64,000 nt of DNA from Oscarella lobularis (taxonomy: Eukaryota; Porifera; Homoscleromorpha; Homosclerophorida; Oscarellidae), in assembly GCF_947507565.1 (NCBI RefSeq), contig NC_089180.1, positions 1,488,001 to 1,552,000 on the forward strand, read 5' to 3'. Under the pieces are notes generated by a model that saw nothing but the letters and a program-made list of their open reading frames with translations, did not search any database and was not told where the DNA came from. This document shows, in pieces, positions 45,960-56,878 of the stretch (within the stretch, counting starts at the first letter, position 1; each line of letters starts with the position of its first letter). The position numbers were made by a program, and so were the translations under genes.

Positions 45960-46685
45960 GTTTGATTGTAACGATATTGCGTGCTTCGAGGCCGAACGTC
46001 CAGGAGATTTACGAGGTCAAGCTCAAAGCATGCTCGACGCTTGGATTAGATATATCGAAAGGGCCCGAGATTCCAAGACTACAACCGAATAGTAAAAATA
46101 ACCTCGTGGAATGGACTCCTAGCCGCTTGCGAGCAGCTCGTAAAGACGTCGATTTGTCTCAAACCTAAAGAGGCGAGTCTCCACTTCCAAGTCCGCGTAC
46201 AAAGGGATAAGAGTTGAATCTGTGCAGCTTTCCGAGCACCTGACTATCCTGCCTGACGCTCATCGCGCCGTTGCCAGCAGTTGTCTATTAGCTAGACGCG
46301 ACGACGTGGTCAGAGCATTGAAAATGCCGCTGCCGGCATCAGTCAAGCGAGACTCAAAGACTTTGACTGGAACTTAAAGGTAGTCAGTCTTCAGCACCGC
46401 GGAGGTTTTTTTTTCCCAGTGAGACTTTCTCCTGACAGTTGGTATTATCGAGTGACAAGATTGCCTCCGTTCAAGAGCCGCTCGTCGCTGTCGATTTGTC
46501 TGTGAAGGACGCGAACGAGGAAACGCGACACGTGTCGGTTGAGATGAGCAAGGAAGAGCTAAAGAGCATGATCACGTCTCTTGAAGCAGCCAACAAGGTA
46601 AAAATTTCTTAACAAAAAAAGCACAGGGTATAGACAATGTTTGATACCTGGGTTTTCTTAGGTGGTCCAACAACTGAAGGCCTAG
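45960..46685 (+). CDS. COMMD8: COMMD8-like COMM-domain protein, partial
   Basis: COMMD proteins form the Commander complex for endosomal recycling. The C-terminal COMM domain is clear: DFDWNLK, VLSSDKIASVQEPLVAVDLS, VSVEMSKEELKSMITSLEAA, NKVVQQLKA stop, with two introns. Before it come LARRDDVVRAL and ENAAAGISQARLKDFDW, with a one-base frame change near 46320. The upstream frame 45962-46168 (IVTILRASRPNVQEIYEVKL) may or may not belong to the same gene; the usual N-terminal HN domain is not recognised. Confidence 0.75.
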
Positions 46686-46928
46686 TGACTACCCAAGTAG
46701 TGTACAGTGCGTTTTTTACGTCCTTTATATCTGATTAACCTGATTGCTTCTTGCCTGTTACCAATTGTCTAAAAATCCGAATCCTGTCGCTTTGGCCTGA
46801 AAAAAAATGAGAATCTTCACCATACACGCGTGCACATCTCTATCTATGCATTCCCTTACGTGAGACTTCTCCGCAGAAGAGACTTTCGCACCCGGTGGGC
46901 GGACTTGTCTAGCACGCTACTCTAGCCG

Positions 46929-49475
46929 ATGGGAAGGGGCAAACGTCTGGCAAGTAGACGTAAGCAAGGTCTCTCTGGGAGAAATCGACGCAAACGACGC
47001 GCCAAGCAGTCAGAAGATCCCAGGACGAGGTGGCACGGCCCTATTCTGTCTGCTTCGTTTCTGATGTATGTGGTAGACCTGTTCATGCAGAGGTGGATGC
47101 TGTTGCACCCGTTGATGTATCGGTTGAAGAAAGTGCTTCTGTACGTTGTAAAGGATATTGACTGATTTGGCTTGCTGCTCCTTCATAAGGATGATAGACT
47201 ACGGAAAGCGATGAAGAACCGACGGTCTATCAGCGATTGCTAGACTCACTGACCGTTCAGCCAGCATTGGAGACGACAAAAGATAAAACGCTGTCAACTT
47301 CATCTGAAGAAGTACAGTGCAATGAGAGGTGCTATGACAGGATATAGATTTTCTTACCAGTATGAAGGCGAGGAGGTGGAATTGAACGATGAAAAGAAAT
47401 CAGATGGCGACAGTGAACCTGAGGAAGTTGCTGAAGATGAAACAAGCAGAGAAACTGACGGTACTGTGAGAGCACCATCATGTGATGATATATGAAGCTA
47501 ATCTAGCAGGGCTACCGGCCTCTGATCCGTTCTGTCGACATTTTGAAGTAAATCTCTCTGACGAAGACGTCGAAAAACTAAGGAATAAAGGTTCAAGATC
47601 AACGAGCCAGAATTCAGTAAGCAGATCTGTCCGACTGGAAAGATTCAACTGATGGGCTTCCGTCATTAGGATCCTATGCTTGGACTGATCTCTTCTGCGT
47701 CACCGCTAGAGCAGCAAATAATTGATCAAAAGTCGTCTAAATCCACAATTGATACGGTTAGCAGGGTTACCTTATTGACGTCTTCTTGTGACTTTCAGAG
47801 CAGATTCGGACGAGGCTAGTGAACCACTGGAAAACCGTCAACGATCCAGAAGCTAAAGATAAAGAAACGAGTACTATAGACAATTTCTGGCAAATACGTA
47901 GGTGGAGGCTCTGTGCTTTGCAGAACATGCCTTCTTCACTCCACTTCAGGAGAGCCTCTTTTCACACATCAGCAACTACAGGGTAATATGAGGCCTGCAT
48001 ACCCATGTACATCAATAGGATCTTCTGTACGTTCAACGTGACTTTGAAAACGGCGAGGAGATTCGACCTCTCTACTGCCTCCACGCACTCAATCACGTTC
48101 TGAAGTGAGGACTCTCAGTCGCCAGAGAGCAGAGACAGTTTATAGGATTATTTTTCAGATCTCGGCACAGAGTGACGAAGAACAATTCTCGGCTGAGGCA
48201 AGCGTTCGAAAGCGGCGCAGACGCATCGTAAGAAAGTTGAAGCTGACAACATGCGCCAGTTGAAAGACAATGATCATTTTTAGGGAGTGTCTTGACCAGG
48301 GTATGACGAGGCCCAAAGTTCTCATCTTAGTCCCATTCAGAAACTCCGCTCTGCGCGTCGTTGAGACGATGACAAAGCTGTTGATGACAGAGGAAAAAGC
48401 AAGTAAATGCTTATTATCCAGTGCAACCTCTTCCGATTCAAAATTGCGCTCTCAAATGACCGTGGGCAACAAGAAACGCTTCAGGGACGAAAACAGTGCC
48501 GTTGATAAGAATTTTGTTCAACTGCTTCACAGCATTTTCGGCAAAGGCGTAATCGAGAAATACGAAGTCGAATATCCTGGCGACTGGGTCGACCTAATCT
48601 CAATGAAATTCGAAACGAACAAGCGTACTTCGTCACCCAACAACGCGACCTACGTCGAATTTCCTTTTTCCTTTCATTCGTTTCTCACCGATCGCAAAAC
48701 TTCGGTCAAAGGGGCAATTGCTGCCACGGGCAATTCCAATCTCAAGTGCGTTCGCGGTGCACTGGCTATGAAATATCGGGAAGTCTGCAAACTATTTCAA
48801 CCCGTCTTTGTAAACATCGCAGAACACTTGGAGACGATTATCCGCAACGTCGGTCGAGTTGAATACATGATTCTCGTCGGCGGTTTTGCAACGTGCGAAC
48901 TGTTGCAGAACTATTTGCGCGATCGTTTTGAAAAATCGTTTAGTTTACGAATCATCATTCCACCTGAGAGCTCTCTTGCCGTTGTCATGGGTGCCGTGCT
49001 GTTTGGTCACGATCCGACGGAGGTTGTGTCTCGTCGGGTCCGCTACACCTATAGCATGGAATGCCGGCCTGAATTTGTTGAGGGGCTTGATCCTGTTTCT
49101 TATTGCATTGTTGATGATACCGGAACGGAAAGATGCCTCCATCGCCTACAAATATTTGTTCAGAGAAACGATGAACTAGAAGTAGGGCAAGAGGTGATGC
49201 ACGTGTTTTATCCCCCGTCCGCAAATACTACAAAAGTTGACATCTGCATTTACTCATCTGAAATTCTATTACCTCGATATAGTACCGATGAAGGCGTTAA
49301 ACAAGTGGCTCGGATGACGCTACCAATGCCTAACACAAAAGGAGGAAAGAACAGGAGACTACATGTCGCCATGCGTTTTGGAAAAACTGAAATTGAAGTC
49401 GTATCCACGGATGTCTCTAGCAATACAGAAGTTCGAGGAACAGTAAAACTAGACTTTTTGGGTCACTCAGAGTAG
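46929..49475 (+). CDS. UTP25 (DIEXF) / HSPA12 chimeric reading frame
   Basis: The first two thirds follow UTP25, a DEAD-like nucleolar protein of the SSU processome: basic start MGRGKRLASRRKQGLSGRNR, EEPTVYQRLLDSLTVQ, SDPFCRHFEVNLSDEDVEKL, RPLYCLHALNHVLK, NNSRLRQAF, and in the last exon (48284-49475) DQGMTRPKVLILVPFRNSAL, RVVETM and VGNKKRFRDEN. At about 48490-48510 the same frame continues as an HSPA12-type Hsp70: VDKNFVQLLHSIFGKGVIEK, DWVDLISMKFETNKR, VEYMILVGGFATCELLQNYL (the GGF phosphate-2 region), LAVVMGAVLFGHDP and MRFGKTEIEVVSTDVS to the stop. The UTP25 helicase-like core and the HSPA12 N-terminal ATPase lobe are both missing. The exon is open throughout, so a fused protein could be made. 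Confidence 0.82.
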
Positions 49476-49740
49476 TAAGCTAAGATCTGTGTGTTGAATT
49501 TTTTAAAGTACCTAATTTCACAATCACGTGGAAATACACAAAAGATTAGACACCAGTCAGTACTTTTCCTTTGCAAAGGGTCTTTCCAGTAAAACGTTCA
49601 GTCAGCCGAGGCCAAACAACGGACTTAAACGTTTTCAGTCTTAGCATTCGAACCAGGGAAACGTTCATGAACTGCTTCGTCAAACGTCTTGTCATCATAA
49701 ACGAAATCAGTTTGACGGGAAAATATCGCAACCTCTCACA
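49476..49740. other. Short spacer
   Basis: Converging gene ends (HSPA12 part and Mieap-like) with no further feature visible. Confidence 0.4.
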
Positions 49741-51345
49741 CAACCGAAGCAGTTTGTCTCAAAAATTTCTCAATAGCAGAAGTGATCTCTTTAGATTTGT
49801 ACTTCTGAAACGTCTCGGTCTTCTTCACTTTCTCAAAAGCGGCCTATTAGTATATAGAGAGTAAAAGTCATTCTTGATACGCCACTTGCTTAACCTTGGT
49901 AATACAACTGCTGTTCTCTTCTTTTCTTGCAGTTGAAGCCAGCCTCAAGAGGCAGGTAACACTTTCTTTGAGAGTTCTCTGAGCTGAATTCTTCTTCAGA
50001 AAAGCGTCGTTGAGACCGTGGTTCTTTGCATTGGCTCTCTGATATTCATCTACTTTAGTCGTAGCTACGTCGCTTGATATCTACGAGCAATACATCAGGT
50101 ACCCTGGGTACAACGTAGACGGCTTTGATGTCTACCTTTAGCATTTCTACGAAGCGATTGCAGGTGTCTTCGTCTACGTCTCTTTCTTCTAGCACGTCAA
50201 CAACGTCGTAGGTGCGCTGAAACAGGTCGCCATAGCGTCTGGCCACCTCGCTTGGCCGATTCGGATCGGACAACTGCTCCACCTCAGCGTTTTCAGCCAA
50301 CCGCTTCTGTGCATCTTCGTTGTGTCTAAACAAGAAGATTATACCTTCTTACGAAATGTACTTTAGATATTCTACTTGTCTCGCTGCCGCTTTAGTTCTG
50401 CAACCGTAGCTGTGACGTCATCCCTCAAAAGTCTACGTACTGAACGATTGCATTCAACGTGATGACGCAGTTCCACGTCGTCGATTTTCTTATTCAGTCG
50501 TTTTACGTGATCAAGAAGCAAGGCCTTTTCGTCATTCGCTTTGGAGCACTGCGTGAACAAGCTCTCTTTCTCCTCGGCGATTTTGTCCTTCTCTTCTCGA
50601 AGCAGGTCGAAGTTTGTGGCCCATGCAGTGATCTTTCTCTCCTACCAACTCGTCCCTCTCTTTTCGTACTCCTACTAATTCGTCCATTCGTCGTCCTGCG
50701 TCTTATTCTCGTCGATAAACTCTGTTTCATCCTTACGAAGGCGGAGAGATTCTACTTGGGATTTGAGATGAGCATTTTCTGCACAGAGATGGATAAGTGT
50801 TTCAGAGTGTTTGTTTGCTTCCTCTTTGAGCCTCTCTTTCATCGCCTTTCGACTCCGTATTCCTTCTCTGATAGTCTTTTCCTGTATCCTCTTTTGTGCC
50901 CAAAGCTCTTCCTGCCTACTTTCTAGCTCTGCTATGCGATTCTCTTTTTCTTGTAGAAGGAGTTTCATTTTCTGTTCTTGTCTGAGCAGCTCCTTAGAGA
51001 TCTCGTCAACGTCAACGCGCCAACGTTTCAGGAATTGGCTTTCCTTCTGGCCAAAGCTAGACGGCTTTTCTATCTCCTCCACGGACGGCAGGCTGGGCGT
51101 CTTGATCTCATCACATGTTTTAAATTCAGAAAGTATTTCTATTTTGCTGTTTTGATAAAATTCCGCTTCCTTCATCGGGTCATCAGAGGCTTTGTGTGGA
51201 TCGGGAAGAGCCTGAGATGGTACTTCTACAAATGTTCTCTCTAGTTTTACGTAGGCAGTTTCACAAGCGTCGAGCACGTCTTTGAACCCTTTGCTTCCTT
51301 TATGCAGGACCTCTGGTTTGCCGAAGGCCTTCCACAGATTGCGGT
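49741..51345 (-). CDS. Coiled-coil protein, Mieap (SPATA18)-like
   Basis: Mieap acts in mitochondrial quality control; some early animals have many copies. Exons run SIWFKNRNLWKAFGKPEVLH, LDACETAYVKLERTFVEVPS, a long coiled coil (ISKELLRQEQKMKLLLQEKE, TIREGIRSRKAMKERLKEEA), LFTQCSKANDEKALLLDHVK and RSVRRLLRDDVTATVAELKR, then a globular C-terminal part: LSDPNRPSEVARRYGDLFQR, VEMLKVDIKAVYVVP, NHGLNDAFLKKN, and a last exon EKVKKTETFQKYKSKEIT ending FLRQTASVV. The LSDPNRP...LFQ...FLRQTA series is what suggested the Mieap C-terminal domain. The start codon is not fixed; a stop precedes the first recognised exon. Confidence 0.5.
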
Positions 51346-51493
51346 TTTTAAACCATATAGAAATGGCAGCCGTTTATCTCAACTGCAATTCTCTTTCTAG
51401 CGTTTTCCAGAAGCTCTGTTGGTAAAGAAACTTTGCTGCTTTTCTGGCATTTCCAAATCGTCCCTCTCCCCAGAATAGAACTGCATTTGAAAC

Positions 51494-53062
51494 CTGTGCT
51501 CTCTCTCCGTCATACTTGTATTCACACACAAACGAAGCCTTGTCAAATCTCTTCAGAACTTCGCCGATGCCCTTCGTCGGATGGGCTAGCATTGGCTTCA
51601 AAGGAATGCCTTAGAAACGAAAAGGAGAACATAGACGGCGAAAGAAAAGAAGAAGTTTCATCACCTGGAGAATGATCTCGCAGCGATTCGAGTCCGTGTC
51701 GAAGCACGGTAGGAATGATGCGATCATAGCAAGGCAATTCACTACGCATAGACACTAGACAATCCTATCCAACAGGTGTAGAGACTTACCAATAGGTCGT
51801 TTTAAGGACGAGAACCACCTTGTCTAGTTTCGCTTTGAAAGCGTCGCCTCCTACTCCCTTGCTTGCGTCGTAGACGCGTTTCGCGGGCGACGAAGACGGT
51901 TCATCTTGAAACGAAAGAGATATGAGAGTATATATATATATATAGTGTGCAACAGCGTCAATGCACCTGCCGCTGCGATAAACGTATAGACGAGTGCGTG
52001 GGCGAGCGAAACGAGAATGGACTTCTCCGCGAGACCAATTCTCAGTTTGCCAGACAAAGACCTAGAGATGATAATGGAGTTAGTATGGCCAGCACTTGTA
52101 CGGTTCTCATACCAATAATTACCTTATAAGAAACTTTGCTTCGGACTCTCGACAGGCAACCAGCATCGATTTGACGTGGTCAAATTTCGGCTAATAGACT
52201 GTGAGTGCAGGAGTGGAAAGACAGTCAGTCGACTCGCTTGTCTCTTACTGCATTGCCAGTCATTTTAGCAATTTCTTTTAGCCGGCCAAAGACGGATTTC
52301 ACAGTCAGTCTTGGTGGTTGGAACATGAGCCTTTGGTTTGTACGACTCATCTGCAAGTGCCAATGAAATCGTGAAGACCGTCTGGAATTTTTCCTACCTG
52401 TGCTACTGCACCCAAGTCTCCCATCTTTGACTTTTGAGATTTGACGGAGGCAAGCGTTCGGCCCGTCGCCTGGGAAACGGCTTTCATGAGAAGACTCTCG
52501 CCTATTCCCAACTCGAGGCCATCGTAAGCAGGACCAATCTAACAACACAGAAAATAGATCACATAAGGAATAATGACAGGATGTAACCTATTCTTTATTA
52601 TACCTGATTGAGACAGAGATAAACACATGCCAGAAGATCGTCTGGAGTGAGTGAAACGACAGAGCGAAAAAGGTTGCGAAGAATCGAAATGATTTTGAGT
52701 CTAGGAGCATGGAATTATATTGCACGTCAAAAAAAGAAAAACGAAAGCAAACTATTCAAACCGTCCAGATACGCCCTCTATGAGATCAAACGTTTTCGTC
52801 AGAGCAAGGTACGGAACACTAATAAAAAAATCAACAAACGAATTTTACTGAGAGATACTTTTTCATACTCCTGTTCATTGCTCCAGCATGCATCTGATAT
52901 GGGATCGTATCGATTCTTGTCGGGACTGTACGAAGAAGGATCGACGATAACTGCTTGAACACTTGTTTCTCTACGGAAAACATTGTACAAACACGTGTCG
53001 GTGAAAAAAATGACCCACTTCTCTTCTTCTTTTTTCTCAGGTGCAATTGCTTTCATCTCATC
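51494..53062 (-). pseudogene. LIG1: DNA ligase 1, middle fragment ending at the catalytic lysine exon
   Basis: LIG1 joins Okazaki fragments. Exons (right to left): RYDPISDACWSNEQEYEK (about 52890), [56 protein letters not shown] (about 52530), NQRLMFQPPRLTVKSVFGRL and LKEIAKMTGNA (about 52270), SLSGKLRIGLAEKSILVSLA (about 52030), a linker, and [20 protein letters not shown] followed by [11 protein letters not shown], where the lysine of EYKYDGE is the AMP-accepting residue. It stops at a GT donor (51491-51493); the rest of the adenylation domain and the OB fold are absent, with the Mieap-like gene following. The N-terminal PCNA-binding region is also missing. The DNA-binding domain exons themselves look undamaged. 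Confidence 0.9.
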
Positions 53063-53148
53063 TAAATGACGTAAAAAATCCATCTTTCTTATATTCTGGG
53101 AGACTGACTGACTGACTGACTGGTCAACCTTTGGTGGATTCGTTCGTA

Positions 53149-53658
53149 GCCTCTTACCCAGACCCTTTCTCGGTCCCGGATGCTCCGCAACCGGCGAGAA
53201 AGGGTCTGGTACTGTACCTCCCCTTTCACACCACAAACCCCTCCTACTATGACGTAGGGGAACCGTTGCCCGCGTACACAGTTGCCCGAGTACAGTACAC
53301 GCCGCAATCGGCGTTCTTTTCGACGTATTACTCTTCTACGTAGGTCTCTACATCCATTCGAAACGAAAAAAAGGTCAAATGGTACTTAGGAGGAGTTTTA
53401 GTTTATCGACGTGGAGCAGTTCTAACCCCTTTTTCGTGTGCGAACGGTCGTTTCATGGATGCAGAGACCTACGTAGAAGAGTAATACGTCGATCTATTAC
53501 TAAAAGAACGCCGATTGCGGCGTGTACTGTACTCGGGCAACTTGTACTGGGGCAACGGTTCCCCTACGTCATAGTAGGAGGGGTTTGTGGTGTGAAAGGG
53601 GAGGTACCAGACCCGGTTGCGGAGCATCCGGGACCGAGAAAGGGTCTGGGTAAGAGGC
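53149..53658. mobile_element. 510-bp palindromic MITE with TA target duplication
   Basis: Starts GCCTCTTACCCAGACCCTTT and ends in its complement; both arms are similar for about 200 bp (CTACTATGACGTAGGGGAAC, GTACAGTACACGCCGCAATC inside), leaving a unique centre near 53345-53460. TA flanks both ends (53147-53148, 53659-53660), as in Tc1/mariner-derived MITEs. No coding potential. It interrupts the sequence upstream of the LIG1 fragment. Confidence 0.88.
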
Positions 53659-53660
53659 TA

Positions 53661-54208
53661 ATTCGTTCGAGATTCGGGCCGATTCTCGCTTTGGACTGCT
53701 GTCGTCGTCAGAAAATGCCAAACGCTTTCTTTTTCTTTGCTTGTGTTCGCTGCTTTCGCTTGTTCTAATTCCTGAGCAAATTCCTGAGCAGGTGAAAGTC
53801 GTTCAGAAAATTTGTCACGTAAGAATTTACTCTGATTTGGAAGTTCCTGCTGTTGCATGACCACAAAAGGACCTAGGAGTGTGCATTGAAGTCGACTGAA
53901 GCAGACAAATAGACACTGAACGACTGCCCCATTTCGAACAATACGGGCCCCTTTTGGAGTCACGTGAACTCGCGAATCGCTCAATATCTCTGCGCATTCA
54001 TCGGTACCCCAAATGAGCAGTAGAAAGAGCCCCAAACGTCTCAAAGCCTACGATTACCGCACGCTAATTCCAACATGGCGTTCGTGGAAAAGACGCCCGA
54101 ACGATTACACTATAAACGCTCGCCATCCTTGACTCCCGAAGCGATTAGAACGTCGCCTGTCAAGTTATCGTACGTCGCTTGGAGAGATTTCGCCGCCCAA
54201 ACCGCCAA
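53661..54208. other. Unassigned, two weak frames
   Basis: A minus-strand frame 54044-53658 starts like a signal peptide (MRRLGLFLLLIWGTDECAEI) but shows no known domain. A plus-strand 45-codon frame at 54075 (MAFVEKTPERLHYKRSPSLT) is unrecognised. Either could be a first exon. Confidence 0.25.
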
Positions 54209-55250
54209 TTAAGCGCGTTCTAATTTTTTCTCGCATTGATCCACCTGGAATTCGAGTTTCTCTTTCTTCTCCGTCATCTCCTTGAATTGATCTTGAAGAC
54301 TCGCGAGTCGATCTTCGACTTCTTTCAATTCGGCGCGTTTTTCATTGAGAATTTTAATCGTTTCAGCTAAAGACGATTCAGCTTCTTTTAATTGACTTTT
54401 TTCGGTGCGACAACTTTCGCGACTCGATCGTAAATCTCCATCGCTTTAACCACCTACAAAGACCCTCAGCCGCCGACGAAGCATTGCGAACTTTCGTCGG
54501 ATCGAAATCCGGATTCGTTATATAATCGTCGCGAATTTTTTTATGACGCTCACGGGGATGTTATCCTTTCCGTATTCGCGTAGGCATGCGAGGAAGTTGC
54601 CTAGGACGCGCTTCGACGGGCCCCAATAGTCGAGAATCTTTTTTCCCGTGCCCGCCGGATCGTTGACTTTCTCCGGTTTTACCTCTTTCATTACGCAGAC
54701 GGCTTCCATGACGAGTTTCACGCCGTCCGGTGGATTTTTCATTGATTTTACGACTGTTATGTCGGCGGGTTTGAGGGTTTTTAGCGCGGCCGCTTCGAGA
54801 GCCTGTATTGCCTCTGCTAAATCGCTCTCGCATTCCTCCTTTAATGCTTTCGCTTCGGCTGCCTTTTCTGACGCTACTGCTTCGTCTTGGCGTACGACTT
54901 TGCTCTTTTCTTCGACTTCGACGCTCTCTTTTGCGATGATTGTCATCATTTTTTCGTTTTCTTCTGCTGCTGTTTTGAGCTGGGGCTGCAAGTCTTCAAG
55001 TTCCTTTTCCATGCCCGCTACTTGGCTCGCCGCTGATGCGAGCTTCTCGAGACCGACTTCGTAGCGACGTTTCATTCGAATTACAGTGCCCTGTTTAGCG
55101 CCCGGATTGAAGTAAAGCTCGGCGAAGACGACGTGCGTCGCCGCCTTCAAGTGAAGCCCTAGGGATGAAATGTAAAAATATTATGACGTAATTTTGTAAC
55201 GTCATACCGTGTCGGCTGCTTTGAGACTCAGAAGTGCTACAGTGATCTTT
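54209..55250 (-). pseudogene. SMARCAL1/ZRANB3 - axonemal dynein heavy chain chimera
   Basis: The upstream exon ends KITVALLSLKAADT; after a 50-bp intron the next starts LHLKAATHVVFAELYFNPG, which together match the end of the helicase C domain of SMARCAL1-like annealing helicases (motif V/VI region). Within the same frame this turns into a dynein heavy chain: RRYEVGLEKLASAASQVAGM, ELEDLQPQLKTAAEENEKMM (stalk helix CC1), PADITVVKSMKNPPDGVKLV and MEAVCVMKE (microtubule-binding tip), DYWGPSKRVLGNFLACLREY, NIPVSVIKK. After a run of seven A (about 54530) the frame changes, with DDYITNPDFDPTKVRNASSA and the second stalk helix continuing in other frames and ending at a stop near 54210. Both parents are only partly present. 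Confidence 0.82.
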
Positions 55251-55594
55251 GAATTCGTCGCGCAAAGCAGGCGTGACAGAGATAAAGAGTACGGCACACG
55301 AAATATCTAAACGTTCCGTGTGAAGCGTGCAGTGTAATTGTACACTTATCCGAACCTATGGACTGACGTGGCAAGAATGGCAAGAAATGTGCTGACCTTG
55401 ATCATTAAAGTCCAATATTATGCGCCCTGACGTCATGAAAATGGCAGCGTAGCACAGACTCGTTTAATCGTTCATGGACCTTTTCATATTGATTTGCACA
55501 TTTTCCAGAGGCACAAAATAGTACATAGTCGAGGCACGTGTCTTCTAGCTGCTGTCCCGTATTAGTGTTCGCGGACACTAAGAAAACGTTCGAT

Positions 55595-55985
55595 ATGTCG
55601 TCGTCGCGGCCGCGAAAACGGTCCCACCAGTCGCTCGATTCGTCGGATCATCGAGATGAATCCGTAGCCATGTCGTACGAAGAGCTTAGTGGCGATCATT
55701 CGCAGCACAGTGAAGCGACGAGGGTAAAACGAATGAAATGGAGCTTTGAGATGTCTTACGAAGCGATTATAAAGCGATCGGAATCAGAAAACGGCATAAT
55801 CGAGCGATTGGAACTAAAAAACTTTATGTGCCATCGTTTTTTGGAACTCGAACTCAATCCTCAAGTAAATTTCATCATTGGAAAGAACGGAAGTAAGTGA
55901 GGCCCCTTTTGGGGAACGAGCGAGCCTATCAATTCATTGTGTATTTATAAAAGGTGGAAAAAGTGCTGTTATGCAAACGACGGGA
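55595..55985 (+). pseudogene. SMC6: SMC6 N-terminal fragment
   Basis: SMC6 is the ATPase subunit of the SMC5/6 genome-stability complex. MSSSRPRKRSHQSLDSSDHR opens a charged leader, then NGIIERLELKNFMCHRFLEL, PQVNFIIGKNGS and, across a 60-bp intron, GKSAVMQT: the complete Walker A (GKNGSGKSAV). Homology ends immediately after it, where the sequence expected to continue as the first lobe of the ATPase head (GGRA...TNRG) is replaced by a hydrophobic stretch belonging to the next fragment. The start at 55595 is preferred over 55538 because the family leader begins with a short basic segment. Confidence 0.85.
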
Positions 55986-56084
55986 GAATGCTTTACGTTC
56001 GATCCGGCGAACGCCGGATCGCGTCTTCTTCCTTCGAGCGTCGTTTTACTTCTTCTCGCTTCTTTTCTCGGGCTCTTCGATCGA

Positions 56085-56878
56085 CGTTACTTCGGGATTC
56101 TAATCGTTCTTCTTTCCCTACTCGTCGTGAGAGGGCGTGGTCAGGCATAAACATCGACGTCAAAACGTGGACTCAAGTGATCGGAAGTCAATTGACTGGA
56201 CTCAAAGTGGCGGACACTCAGAGAGCGTTTCATATGAATTCGTTCTTGTCGGAGAACGTTTCCGGGCTGGAAATGGTCGAACGAATTGCTAGTGGATTGG
56301 AAGCGTTTTTCGATCAAAAACAGAAGGCGGTTCAAGATCTCGCCGCGATGAAGCGGAATTATTGTATCAAGACTTTGAGAAAAGCGACTACTACGTCAGC
56401 CCTGACGATTCTTCTCGAACGGTCGCTCCCAATACGGATGGGTATTCGAACGGATTACAGTGACGCCCATTTTCCTAATTCTTTATTGCAAGCATCCTAT
56501 TCGGAGTAAGAATAGAAACAAAACTTTAGGAATTTCAGTCTTATATGTGCGCGTGTTCTAGCGTTTTCAAACAGAAGGTTTCGTTCGATCCGAGTGTGAT
56601 CAAACTCCCGGATGCTGTATCGAGAAGCGACGCTGGCGTCGCCGCCGCCGAAATCCGATGGACGAACGGTCTCGACGATCTCTTCAAGAAGAATTACCAA
56701 AACGACTCGTCGCTAAGGTACAAAAAATAATCCTATATTTTATATATTTATTAAATTTTAATTAATTAATTAATTAATTAATTAATAGGTGGCAATACTT
56801 TGCGACGACGCGTGGCATGATTCGCGTCTATCCTTCCTACGAATGGGGACGCAATTTCGCCGGTTTCCATCGCGACTA
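56085..56878 (+). pseudogene. Voltage-gated calcium channel alpha2-delta N-terminus
   Basis: Alpha2-delta subunits are extracellular, GPI- or membrane-linked proteins that raise surface calcium channel density. A signal-like stretch (YFGILIVLLSLLVVRGRG) precedes, after a small frame change, INIDVKTWTQVIGSQLTGLK, EMVERIASGLEAFFDQKQKA and VQDLAAMKRNY (VWA N-terminal domain), then VSFDPSVIKLPDAV, IRWTNGLDDLFKKNYQNDSS and, after an intron with a TTAA repeat, WQYFATTRGMIRVYPSYEWG. The sequence is cut at 56878 by a MITE, and the VWA domain that should follow (DVRRRPWYI) is not found beyond it. The member (CACNA2D1-4) is undetermined. Confidence 0.8.
56757..56787. repeat. (TTAA)n microsatellite
   Basis: Perfect TTAA repeat in the alpha2-delta intron. 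Confidence 0.95.

Noticed and set aside
54648-55064. 138-codon plus-strand Ser/Phe-rich frame
   Set aside because: Antisense to the dynein stalk coding sequence.
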